Source: an uncultured Flavobacteriaceae bacterium
Lineage (GTDB): Bacteria; Bacteroidota; Bacteroidia; Flavobacteriales; Flavobacteriaceae
Length of the DNA stretch: 64,000 bases
Assembly (NCBI GenBank): GCA_947487895.1
Contig: CANKYF010000015.1
Coordinates: 62,001 to 126,000, forward strand
Direction: 5' to 3'
A model generated the notes under the pieces. It was not told the DNA's origin, did not search any database, and worked only from the letters and a program-made list of their open reading frames with translations. Positions 55,026 through 62,955 of this stretch are shown piece after piece. Numbering within the stretch: position 1 is the first letter of the stretch; each line of letters begins with the position of its first letter. The position numbers and the translations under genes were made by a program.

Positions 55026-56943
55026 TAAAACGTTTTACTATTCTGTGCTCTTTGTAAAGTACTATTAAGAGATAAGATCCTGAAGCTAGTTGACTAGTGT
55101 CTATAGGTCTATTAGTTACAACTCCAGAATTGAATTTTTGCCCAACTAAGTTAGTGATTTCAAACTGTGCCGCATTACTATCTAAATCTTTCGTTTTTAC
55201 ATAGAGTAAATTTCCTTTTACAGGGTTAGGATATAATCTTATATTGTCATCAGATATAGGCTCGCTTATAGTTTTTAAGAAAATATCGTCTATGGCAATG
55301 TCCCCTTTCCAACCATTTCCCCTTACAGCCCTAAATACAATGTTAATTGTCTCTCCAGCATAAGATGATAAGTCAATTGATTTAGTGAAAAATGGATCAC
55401 TACTTTCTTCTTGTTGATTTCCAATTAAAGGTGTGATAACATCTGTTATATAGCCATCAATCGTTTTAATGTCTACATGTAATTCCCCAATATTTTCACC
55501 AAACATATGGTAAGAAAACTGCATTTCAGAATTGGCGTAAGCTACATTTATACAAGGTGAAATATACTCAGCAACATCCCCTTGATTAGCACCAGAAGCT
55601 TCCACATAAATATATTTGTTTAAAGAACCGTCATCATTATGATTATGAATTAATGGGCCTGTTCCTTCAGAAGCTGTTTCCCCATGATTAAGTAACCAGT
55701 AAAAGCTTGAATTATTAACATCATTTACAGACCACCCAGAATCAGCAGCAGTTTTAAAAGTATTAAAGTTTTCATCAAATAAGGCCTCTGTTTGAACTCC
55801 TACATTTATTAGTTTAGGATATACTTTACTTATTTTTTGAGAATTTTTATAAACAGTCAGCGTTACATCGTAAATACCAGAATTATAATTATGAGTAGGA
55901 TTTTGGTTAGTGTAATCAACAATACCATCTGAATCTATATCCCATTCCCATTTAGTAACCTCAGGATTGTTATTAGCAAAATTGACCTCAAGAGTAGATT
56001 CACAAGTATTTGTATTATCCACAACTATATCTGCATTAAATGAAGGACACGATAAATAATGTTTTTGTGTTAAATAAAATGCATACATCCTTGTTATTTG
56101 TTGTTCAGAAAAATGTGTTCTACAAGATTTTCTAGCATAAGACATTATATTACCCGTATCTGGATTAAATGGATGCCCATTTGCATCTGTTTCAGTACCA
56201 AAATATTCGCATGAACTATAAACATTACTTAAAGAAAGTTTTGGGTCTGCAGGTGTATCACAAATACCATCACCATCTGTATCGCAGTTGCTACCATCTA
56301 CTAATTCTGTAGTTAAAGCATTGTTATTAGGACCATGCGTGTGTAATAATGAAAAGAAGTGTCCCATTTCATGTGCTAAAGATGATGCATTAATAGCACA
56401 ACTATTTTTAATTATAATATAATCTTTGGTTCTGGCATTATTACTGTAACCACAGATTTCCTGATCGTATTCATTGATAATTGATGGAGAGAAGTAGATA
56501 TTAATTACATCTGCAACATTATTACTTTCAAATAAGTTGCTTTCATTTCCTTTTCTAACAATAGCTGAATTATCTTGATTGATAAAATTGATATCACCAC
56601 AAATAAAAAATTCAAGATTTGTTCCTAAAAAGGTATCATTTAAATCATTAATAGCTTCATTAAGACTTGAAATATTTAGACCTTTTGTTCCATCAGATTG
56701 TCTAATAATGTGTGCCTTAATGGGTATATAACTTTTATTATTAAAATTGATGTTTTTACCATATTCTAAAGACTTACCAAGTATTTTTGAATGCTCAGGT
56801 TTTATACTGTTGAAAAACTCAATTTGTTCTTCAGAGAAAGTAGTTCCGCAAGTAGGTTCTATATTTTGTGAGGATAGAAACCCTATACTCGATATAACTA
56901 TCGAAATACAGAGGAATGCAGATTTAGCATTAATATACTTCAT
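55018..56943 (-). CDS. Secreted M43-type metalloprotease with PKD and T9SS sorting domain
   Basis: 641 residues. Signal peptide, then a metzincin domain of the cytophagalysin/pappalysin type: [14 protein letters not shown] (zinc ligands His191, His195 and His201, catalytic Glu192) and the Met-turn IMSYA 266-270. A calcium-like [12 protein letters not shown] stretch follows the catalytic motif. A PKD domain (about 300-380, [23 protein letters not shown]) and a MAM-like region lie downstream. The last 75 residues are a T9SS type A sorting domain ([13 protein letters not shown]...[21 protein letters not shown]). Exported to the surface or medium. Confidence 0.9.
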   Translation of the reverse strand: MKYINAKSAFLCISIVISSIGFLSSQNIEPTCGTTFSEEQIEFFNSIKPEHSKILGKSLEYGKNINFNNKSYIPIKAHIIRQSDGTKGLNISSLNEAINDLNDTFLGTNLEFFICGDINFINQDNSAIVRKGNESNLFESNNVADVINIYFSPSIINEYDQEICGYSNNARTKDYIIIKNSCAINASSLAHEMGHFFSLLHTHGPNNNALTTELVDGSNCDTDGDGICDTPADPKLSLSNVYSSCEYFGTETDANGHPFNPDTGNIMSYARKSCRTHFSEQQITRMYAFYLTQKHYLSCPSFNADIVVDNTNTCESTLEVNFANNNPEVTKWEWDIDSDGIVDYTNQNPTHNYNSGIYDVTLTVYKNSQKISKVYPKLINVGVQTEALFDENFNTFKTAADSGWSVNDVNNSSFYWLLNHGETASEGTGPLIHNHNDDGSLNKYIYVEASGANQGDVAEYISPCINVAYANSEMQFSYHMFGENIGELHVDIKTIDGYITDVITPLIGNQQEESSDPFFTKSIDLSSYAGETINIVFRAVRGNGWKGDIAIDDIFLKTISEPISDDNIRLYPNPVKGNLLYVKTKDLDSNAAQFEITNLVGQKFNSGVVTNRPIDTSQLASGSYLLIVLYKEHRIVKRFIK

Positions 56944-57034
56944 TTGTGGGGCAAATTGATAATCAAATGTACCCCGTAGTATAAAAATAATGTAAAAAAA
57001 ACGTTAAGAGTCTGGTTTTATCGTTTATCGGACA

Positions 57035-57970
57035 CTATTTGATGATAATTTTTTGAGTTATACTCTCATTGTCAGATGTATTTAATCGTAATAAATAAAT
57101 ACCTGAATTTAAATTAGATACATCAAACTGTAAGTTGTTATCAGAATTTTTAGATTCTAAAACTTTAATTCGTTTGCCTAATATTGAATATATTTCTGCT
57201 GTTTTCAATTGAATAGTATTAGGTGCATTAATTGAAATAAAATCATTTACTGGGTTGGGAAAGATATGAACTTGCTTTAAAATTTCTTCATTCACATTTA
57301 AAACAGATTGCAAAGTAAAAGTTAGAGTAGCTACTTTTTCATTGTTAAAAGGATTTACGTTTTGTATACTTTGAATTGTACCTTGCGGGTTAGTAGCTGT
57401 ATTATTTAGAGAATAGGTTGTACCATCTTCTGTACCAGCATCATAAGGGAATAAATCTATTGATACAGAATTTCTCCACCCACTGCCATCTCTAAGATTA
57501 ATACTATTTACACCAGCAAACCAGTCTGGACTTGGTGCAATCATTGAAAGTAATGAAACTAATGGATATTCTTCTTTAATTTCTAGATCTGCTTTAGATC
57601 TTGAGACTGGAGGTGCCACATTTAAGAATAAATCACCTAATTCAAAAAACTGTTCTGCATTATTAGCATCTATAGCAGTTTGGACTTCACTTTCAAAGCC
57701 ATTAATGCCATCAATTACTCCTGTTTCGGCAATTTTTTCTACGCCAGCAGTAGCAGTACCACCCATTTCAAAAAAAGTAACAGTATTATTGTGATTAACC
57801 CCCACAATATCAGACCAATGAGCATTGCCTCCTGGAAAAGAAGTGCCTCCTTGACTATGGTCTGTTGAGTTCCAAAAATTAGTGAATTCTACTTCATAGG
57901 TAGCTGTTGTTTGTGCAAAAGAAATTGATATGCAAAACAATGTAATTAAAACAAGTGTAGTTTTTTTCAT
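57035..57970 (-). CDS. Secreted spondin_N-domain protein with T9SS sorting domain
   Basis: 311 residues. Signal peptide (LVLITLFCISISFAQ), then a spondin_N domain: YEVEFTNFWNSTDHSQGGTSFPGGNAHWSDIVGVNH and SLLSMIAPSPDWFAGVNSINLRDGSGWR, with the conserved W-S and PSPDWF stretches. The last 80 residues (VHIFPNPVNDFISI...LNSGIYLLRLNTSDNESITQKIIIK) are a T9SS type A sorting domain. Probably a calcium-binding surface or released adhesin; inference. It lies just upstream of the metalloprotease on the same strand. Confidence 0.88.
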   Translation of the reverse strand: MKKTTLVLITLFCISISFAQTTATYEVEFTNFWNSTDHSQGGTSFPGGNAHWSDIVGVNHNNTVTFFEMGGTATAGVEKIAETGVIDGINGFESEVQTAIDANNAEQFFELGDLFLNVAPPVSRSKADLEIKEEYPLVSLLSMIAPSPDWFAGVNSINLRDGSGWRNSVSIDLFPYDAGTEDGTTYSLNNTATNPQGTIQSIQNVNPFNNEKVATLTFTLQSVLNVNEEILKQVHIFPNPVNDFISINAPNTIQLKTAEIYSILGKRIKVLESKNSDNNLQFDVSNLNSGIYLLRLNTSDNESITQKIIIK

Positions 57971-58022
57971 GATAGTGGTTAATTAATTTAAGATGTACGT
58001 CTACTTTTTAACAACTTCCTTA

Positions 58023-58030
58023 CAAAAATA
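58023..58030 (-). promoter_or_regulatory. -7 box for the spondin_N gene
   Basis: CAAAAATA on plus, TATTTTTG on minus, 52 bases before the ATG. The overlapping plus-strand stretch TTATTTTTA may serve the divergent HMG-CoA lyase gene. Weak -33 support on either side. Confidence 0.35.
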
Positions 58031-58063
58031 GTATTATTTTTATCCCGGTAACTAAATTAGTTG

Positions 58064-58927
58064 ATGCAAGACAAGATTAAGATTATTGAATGTCCCCGTG
58101 ATGCTATGCAGGGTATTAAGCAATTTATTCCTACTGAAAAGAAGGTACAATACATTCAGTCTTTATTACGTGTTGGTTTTGATACTATAGATTTTGGCAG
58201 CTTTGTATCTCCCAAAGCCATTCCGCAAATGGTTGACACTGCTCAAGTTTTATCTCAATTAGACCTGAGTAAAACTGATAGCAAATTATTAGCTATAGTG
58301 GCTAATTTAAGAGGAGCCCAAGATGCTTGTAAACATCCAGAAATTAATTATTTAGGGTACCCATTTTCTATTTCAGAGAACTTCCAAATGCGTAATACGC
58401 ATAAAACCATATCACAGTCTGTTGATATTTTAAAAAATATAATTGAATTAGCAGATAAAAATAATAAACAACTTGTTGTCTATATTTCAATGGGGTTTGG
58501 AAATCCTTACGGTGACCCTTGGAATGTAGATATTGTGGGGGAGTGGACGGAACGATTACATAAAATGGGTGTTAAAATTTTATCTTTAAGTGATACTATA
58601 GGGAGTTCAAATGCAGAAAGTATTTCTTATTTGTTTTCAAACTTAATACCTAAGTACCCGAATATAGAATTTGGTGCACATTTGCATACAACACCTACAT
58701 CATGGCATGAAAAAGTTGATGCTGCTTTTATTGCAGGATGCAAACGTTTTGATGGAGCTATTCAAGGTTTTGGCGGTTGCCCAATGGCTAAAGATGAATT
58801 AACGGGTAACATGCCCACCGAAAAACTATTATCATACTTCACTTCAAAACAAAGTAATAGTTTAAATGCCATGAGTTTTGAAAGTGCTTTTAATGAGGCT
58901 TCTAAAATTTTTAGACATTATCATTAG
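58064..58927 (+). CDS. Hydroxymethylglutaryl-CoA lyase family protein
   Basis: 287 residues from ATG 58064; TTG at 58061 would add only one residue. TIM-barrel HMGL-like fold: IIECPRDAMQGIKQFIPTEKKVQYIQSLL has the RD of the catalytic loop, FDTIDFGSFVSPKAIPQM, SLSDTIGSSN, HLHTTPTSWHEKVDAAFIAGCKRFDGAIQGFGGCPMA with the metal-binding HLH and the GGCP cysteine loop. It splits HMG-CoA to acetoacetate and acetyl-CoA, as in leucine catabolism, or a similar aldol. No other leucine-catabolism gene is visible here. Confidence 0.85.
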   Translation: MQDKIKIIECPRDAMQGIKQFIPTEKKVQYIQSLLRVGFDTIDFGSFVSPKAIPQMVDTAQVLSQLDLSKTDSKLLAIVANLRGAQDACKHPEINYLGYPFSISENFQMRNTHKTISQSVDILKNIIELADKNNKQLVVYISMGFGNPYGDPWNVDIVGEWTERLHKMGVKILSLSDTIGSSNAESISYLFSNLIPKYPNIEFGAHLHTTPTSWHEKVDAAFIAGCKRFDGAIQGFGGCPMAKDELTGNMPTEKLLSYFTSKQSNSLNAMSFESAFNEASKIFRHYH

Positions 58928-59005
58928 GATATTCAGTATTATCTAAATGTTAAATTTAATAATTAAAATATTGAAAATAAGTATTTTAATTATATTTTAA
59001 ATTCT

Positions 59006-59029
59006 TTATTTAAATTTAATCTAAATAAA
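59006..59029. promoter_or_regulatory. Operator copy 1, near-palindromic 24-bp repeat
   Basis: Identical to 59075-59098. The outer arms TTATTTA and TAAATAA are perfect inverted repeats, and the centre AATTTAATC is nearly symmetrical. It abuts the -33 element at 59031. A dimeric metal-responsive repressor of the DtxR or Fur kind is the natural candidate, given the iron-type genes downstream. Confidence 0.75.
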
Positions 59030-59030
59030 C

Positions 59031-59061
59031 TTTGTTAAAGTATAAATGAGTTATATATTTG
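59031..59061 (+). promoter_or_regulatory. Promoter of the DUF4856-imelysin-HTTM-TonB module
   Basis: TTTG at 59031-59034 (-33) and TATATTTG at 59054-59061 (-7) are separated by exactly 19 bases, a full match to the Bacteroidota sigma consensus. Transcription should start near 59067. Both sides carry the same 24-bp repeat. Confidence 0.8.
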
Positions 59062-59074
59062 CATCCGAAAACCA

Positions 59075-59098
59075 TTATTTAAATTTAATCTAAATAAA
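59075..59098. promoter_or_regulatory. Operator copy 2, near-palindromic 24-bp repeat
   Basis: An exact copy of 59006-59029, 69 bases downstream, ending 5 bases before the ATG at 59104. It covers the early leader, a position where a bound protein would block initiation or ribosome access. Confidence 0.75.
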
Positions 59099-59103
59099 AA
59101 GCA

Positions 59104-60303
59104 ATGAAAAAAATTGTTCTAAGCGCATTAGTTTTAGGGAGTTTATTAGTATCATGTTCAGATGATGACAATGGAGGAAATGGAGGCGATAAAGTTGTAG
59201 CTCCAGCTACATATAGCTTTACCAGAAATGGAGAAACTACAGTTAGTTTTAGTGGGCAAACTACAAGAATAGAAATGGGGCATGAATTTATAGATGCTTT
59301 AAAAGACACATCTAAAAGTGAAGAAGATTTAGATGGCATGTTTACCAATACAGGTGATAAATTTGATGATGCAGATTTAAATGCTTCAACTAAAAGTATA
59401 AGAAGTAAAACAGCCGCTTCCGCAGATTATTTTTCAGCAAACACTACCGATGCTAATGCTATTAAAGCAGATTTTGATGCTTGGATTAAAGCACAAGTTG
59501 ATGAGGTTTACCCTAATTGGGACGTAGACGCTGTTGCTGGTACTGCAGGAAAAATTCAAGAAGCGGGTGGAGGTGATACACGTTACGTAAATGCCAAAGG
59601 ATTAGAGTACAACCAAGCTATTAACAAAGGTTTAATAGGTGCTTTAATGGTAGACCAAGCATTAAATAATTATTTAGGTACAGCTGTTTTAGATGCTGGT
59701 TCTAATGTAGCAGATAATGATGCTGGTACTGTTTCTGAAGATAAAAACTATACTAATATGGAGCATAAATGGGATGAAGCTTACGGATATGTGTATGGAG
59801 TGAATGCTGATCCTGCTAATCCTAATGCAGATTTAGGAGCAGATAGTTTCTTAAATAAATATATTGGAAGAGTTGAAGGTGATACTGATTTTGCTGGAAT
59901 TGCAGATGACATTTATCAAGCGTTTAAATTAGGTAGAGCTGCAATTGTGGCAAAAGATTACGATTTAAGAGATGAGCAAGCTCAAATTATTAGAGAAAAA
60001 ATATCTGAAGTTATAGGTATAAGAGCTGTTTATTATTTGCAACAAGGTAAGGCAAACTTAGGTACAGATAATGCTTCTGCATTCCATGATTTATCTGAAG
60101 GATTTGGTTTTATATATAGTTTACAGTTTACAAGAAAACCAGGAACTGATACTCCTTATTTTACAAAAGCAGAGGTTGATACTTTTATTACAACCTTAAC
60201 AACAGGAAATGGTTTTTGGGATTTAGATGCCCAAACTTTAGATACAATGTCTGATATTATTTCAGCTGAGTTTGATTTTACAACGGCTCAAGCTGGAAGT
60301 TAA
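59104..60303 (+). CDS. DUF4856 lipoprotein
   Basis: 399 residues. Signal peptide with lipobox LLVSC, Cys18, followed by SDDDNGG: the acidic run just after the Cys is like the lipoprotein export signal that sends proteins to the cell surface in Capnocytophaga and Flavobacterium. The mature protein is a helical DUF4856 domain (MGHEFIDALKDTSKSEEDLDGMF, SFLNKYIGRVEGDTDFAGIADDIYQAFKLGRAAIVAKDYDLRDEQA). Function is not established; genes of this family often sit beside imelysin lipoproteins. It is the first gene of the operator-controlled module and ends in a hairpin at 60329-60364. Confidence 0.85.
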   Translation: MKKIVLSALVLGSLLVSCSDDDNGGNGGDKVVAPATYSFTRNGETTVSFSGQTTRIEMGHEFIDALKDTSKSEEDLDGMFTNTGDKFDDADLNASTKSIRSKTAASADYFSANTTDANAIKADFDAWIKAQVDEVYPNWDVDAVAGTAGKIQEAGGGDTRYVNAKGLEYNQAINKGLIGALMVDQALNNYLGTAVLDAGSNVADNDAGTVSEDKNYTNMEHKWDEAYGYVYGVNADPANPNADLGADSFLNKYIGRVEGDTDFAGIADDIYQAFKLGRAAIVAKDYDLRDEQAQIIREKISEVIGIRAVYYLQQGKANLGTDNASAFHDLSEGFGFIYSLQFTRKPGTDTPYFTKAEVDTFITTLTTGNGFWDLDAQTLDTMSDIISAEFDFTTAQAGS

Positions 60304-60328
60304 ATTATAATTAATAGTTATATTTTTT

Positions 60329-60364
60329 AAGTAGCTGTTGTAAGCATAAATACAACAGCTACTT
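60329..60364 (+). terminator. Hairpin between the DUF4856 and imelysin genes
   Basis: AAGTAGCTGTTGTA and its exact complement TACAACAGCTACTT form a 14-bp stem around an 8-base loop, followed by a short T tract. A new -7 box (TATTTTTG, 60369-60376) begins only 5 bases after it, so this may end or weaken read-through. Confidence 0.75.
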
Positions 60365-60368
60365 TTAG

Positions 60369-60376
60369 TATTTTTG
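60369..60376 (+). promoter_or_regulatory. -7 box for the imelysin gene
   Basis: TATTTTTG, a full TAnnTTTG match, 27 bases before the ATG at 60404 and directly after the hairpin. No -33 TTTG at standard spacing; the upstream sequence is occupied by the stem. Confidence 0.38.
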
Positions 60377-60403
60377 CGAACAATTTGATTAAAAGAAGAT
60401 AAA

Positions 60404-61525
60404 ATGAAACAATTTTTTTTAGGATTAGTAGCTCTGGGACTAATAGTAGCATGTAGTTCATCATCATCTTCAGATGATGGACCAACGGGTAATGATAATT
60501 TTGATCGTGGAGCTTTATTAGTTAATATAGCTGATAACATAATAGTTCCTGCTTTTGAAGATTTACAAGCAAAATTGACTGCTTTAGATGTTGCCAGAGG
60601 AAATTTTGTTAATGACATGAATCAAACTAATTTAGATGCTCTAAGTAATGCTTGGTTAGATGCCTATAAAGTATGGCAGTATGTTGAAATGTTTAATATA
60701 GGTAAGGCAGAAACCATTGGAGGGTCAGATAAAGGGTTTGTTAGTTTTTTTAATATATATCCATTAACAGAAGATGATGTTGAGAATGGAGCTGCCAATG
60801 GTAATTATGATTTAGATCACAGTAATTATCATGACGCACAAGGTTTTCCTGCTTTAGATTTTTTAATTCATGGAGTAGCTGATGCAGATATAGCTCCTAT
60901 TGAAAAGTTCACAACCAACATTAATAAGGATGGTTATGTTGATTATCTTACAGATATAGTTGCACAAATGCAAACTTTGAATAATTCATTTATAGATGAC
61001 TGGAGTAATGGATATAGAACTACATTTGTAAGCTCTACAGAAAATACAGCTACAAGTTCGGTTAATAAAATTGTTAATGATTTTATTAACTATTATGAAA
61101 GAGGGTTACGTGCTAATAAAATTGGAACGCCTGCAGGCAATTTTTCTAACATGCCATTACCAGAAAAAGTAGAGGCATTTTATAGAAAAGACGTATCTAA
61201 AGAGTTAGCTTTAGATGCTTTAAAAGCAGTACAAGATTTTTTTAATGGAAAAGCGTATAACACTTCTGCAACTGGGGAAAGTTATAAGTCTTATTTAATA
61301 GCTTTAGACAGAAGTGATTTAGCAACAATAATTAACTCTAAATTTGATACAGCCAGAGAAAAAATTCAAGATTTAGATAATAACTTTTATGATCAAATAA
61401 ATACAGATAACACAAAAATGACTCAAGCTTATGATGCTTTACAGTCAGTCGTGGTTTCTTTAAAAGTAGATATGGTTCAAGCTTTTGATATTAGAATTGA
61501 TTTTCAAGATAATGATGGTGATTAA
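60404..61525 (+). CDS. Imelysin family lipoprotein
   Basis: 373 residues. Lipobox LIVACSS with Cys17 and a serine/aspartate linker (SSSSDDGPTG), then a helical imelysin (peptidase M75/EfeO-like) domain: LSNAWLDAYKVWQYVEMFNIGKAE, DHSNYHDAQGFPALDFLIHG, and TATSSVNKIVNDFINYYERGLRANKIGTPAGNF. Imelysin-family proteins are linked to iron uptake; the catalytic GxHxxE of M75 is not evident. It most likely binds a metal or metallophore at the cell surface. A terminator at 61541-61572 separates it from the HTTM gene. Confidence 0.88.
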   Translation: MKQFFLGLVALGLIVACSSSSSSDDGPTGNDNFDRGALLVNIADNIIVPAFEDLQAKLTALDVARGNFVNDMNQTNLDALSNAWLDAYKVWQYVEMFNIGKAETIGGSDKGFVSFFNIYPLTEDDVENGAANGNYDLDHSNYHDAQGFPALDFLIHGVADADIAPIEKFTTNINKDGYVDYLTDIVAQMQTLNNSFIDDWSNGYRTTFVSSTENTATSSVNKIVNDFINYYERGLRANKIGTPAGNFSNMPLPEKVEAFYRKDVSKELALDALKAVQDFFNGKAYNTSATGESYKSYLIALDRSDLATIINSKFDTAREKIQDLDNNFYDQINTDNTKMTQAYDALQSVVVSLKVDMVQAFDIRIDFQDNDGD

Positions 61526-61540
61526 AGCCTCTAAAAATTA

Positions 61541-61572
61541 AAAAAGGTTGTCTTTAATGACAACCTTTTTTT
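61541..61572 (+). terminator. Terminator just upstream of the HTTM gene
   Basis: AAAAAGGTTGTC pairs with GACAACCTTTTT around a TTTAAT loop and is followed by more T. It ends only 6 bases before the ATG at 61579, so the next genes depend on read-through or an unseen start. Confidence 0.8.
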
Positions 61573-61578
61573 ATTAAA

Positions 61579-62955
61579 ATGAATTTAAGTTTAAAAACAT
61601 ACCTAAATAAAAATACCCATGCAGCACCTTTAGCTGTTTTTAGAATAGCATTTGGTATCATGATGTGTTTTGGGATGCTTAGATTCTGGTATTATGGTTG
61701 GATAGAAACACTTTACATTCAACCAAAATTTCACTTTTCATACTATGGTTTTGAATGGGTAAAACCACTTGGTAATTATACCTACTTACTATTTGTTATT
61801 TGTAGTCTATCAGCACTTTTTATAGCTTTAGGCTTAAAGTATAGAATAGCCATTATTACCTTCTTTTTAAGCTTTACTTACATAGAGCTTATGGATAAAA
61901 CCACGTATTTAAATCATTATTACTTTATTAGTCTATTAAGTTTTTTAATGATTTTTTTACCTGCTAATGCACATTTTTCAGTAGATAATATCTTTAGAAA
62001 AAAAAGCTTTGAGCATATCCCAAAATGGACTATTGATAGTGTTAAGCTTCTTTTAGGTGTTGTATATTTTTATGCAGGGTTGGCTAAAATAAATTCAGAT
62101 TGGTTATTTAGAGCACAACCTTTAAAAATATGGTTACCATCAAAATATGATTTGCCATTAATTGGAGATACATTAATGCATGAAAATTGGTTTCATTTTG
62201 TAATGAGCTGGTGTGGTATGTTGTATGATTTAGCCATCCCTTTTTTATTACTTTACAGAAAAACAAGGCTCTTCGCATTCGTTATGGTAGTATTTTTTCA
62301 TGTATTTACAAGAGTGTTGTTTCCAATAGGTATGTTTCCATTTATCATGATAGTGTCAACACTCATCTTTTTTGATCATGGTTTACACAAAAAAATCATT
62401 CATAGAATAAAAAGAGTATTAAATACCTTGTCATTTCAAACAAATGTGAGAAGTCTTATAAAGGAAAAAGAAAACTATCAATATCAATTTAAAAAACCTG
62501 TAACACTACTTCTAGCTATATTTTTCTTCATTCAAATAGTTAATCCTTTCAGGTATGTATTATATCCAGGAGAATTATTTTGGACTGAAGAAGGTTATAG
62601 ATTTTCATGGCGTGTTATGCTTATGGAAAAAATGGGTATTTCCACCTTTAAAATTGTTAATAGTGAAACAGGCGCGTTTTTCTATGTAGATAACAAAGAT
62701 TTTTTAACCCCTTTTCAAGAAAAGCAAATGAGCTTTCAACCAGATTTTATATTAGAATATGCACATTATTTAGGTGATCATTTTAGCACTCAAGGTCATG
62801 AGAATGTGCAAGTATTTGTTGAAAGTTATGTTGCATTAAATGGTAGATTGAGTATGCCATTTATTGATAAAAGCGTAGATTTGTACGCCCAAAAAGAATC
62901 GTTTAAACCAAAGTTTTGGATATTACCTTTTAAAGATGACATTAAGGGATTGTAA
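61579..62955 (+). CDS. HTTM-domain membrane protein (gamma-carboxylase-like)
   Basis: 458 residues. The first 290 residues hold about seven membrane helices of the HTTM family: LAVFRIAFGIMMCFGMLRFWYYGWIETLYIQPKFHFSYYGFEWVKP, then VYFYAGLAKINSDWLFRAQPLKIWLPSK and ENWFHFVMSWCGMLYDLAIPFLLLYRKTR. The C-terminal 140 residues form a soluble periplasmic-type domain. The family is related to vitamin-K-dependent gamma-carboxylase, whose catalytic Lys is not obvious here. In Bacteroidota such genes occur next to imelysin genes. It overlaps the TonB-receptor start by 20 bases. Confidence 0.85.
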   Translation: MNLSLKTYLNKNTHAAPLAVFRIAFGIMMCFGMLRFWYYGWIETLYIQPKFHFSYYGFEWVKPLGNYTYLLFVICSLSALFIALGLKYRIAIITFFLSFTYIELMDKTTYLNHYYFISLLSFLMIFLPANAHFSVDNIFRKKSFEHIPKWTIDSVKLLLGVVYFYAGLAKINSDWLFRAQPLKIWLPSKYDLPLIGDTLMHENWFHFVMSWCGMLYDLAIPFLLLYRKTRLFAFVMVVFFHVFTRVLFPIGMFPFIMIVSTLIFFDHGLHKKIIHRIKRVLNTLSFQTNVRSLIKEKENYQYQFKKPVTLLLAIFFFIQIVNPFRYVLYPGELFWTEEGYRFSWRVMLMEKMGISTFKIVNSETGAFFYVDNKDFLTPFQEKQMSFQPDFILEYAHYLGDHFSTQGHENVQVFVESYVALNGRLSMPFIDKSVDLYAQKESFKPKFWILPFKDDIKGL

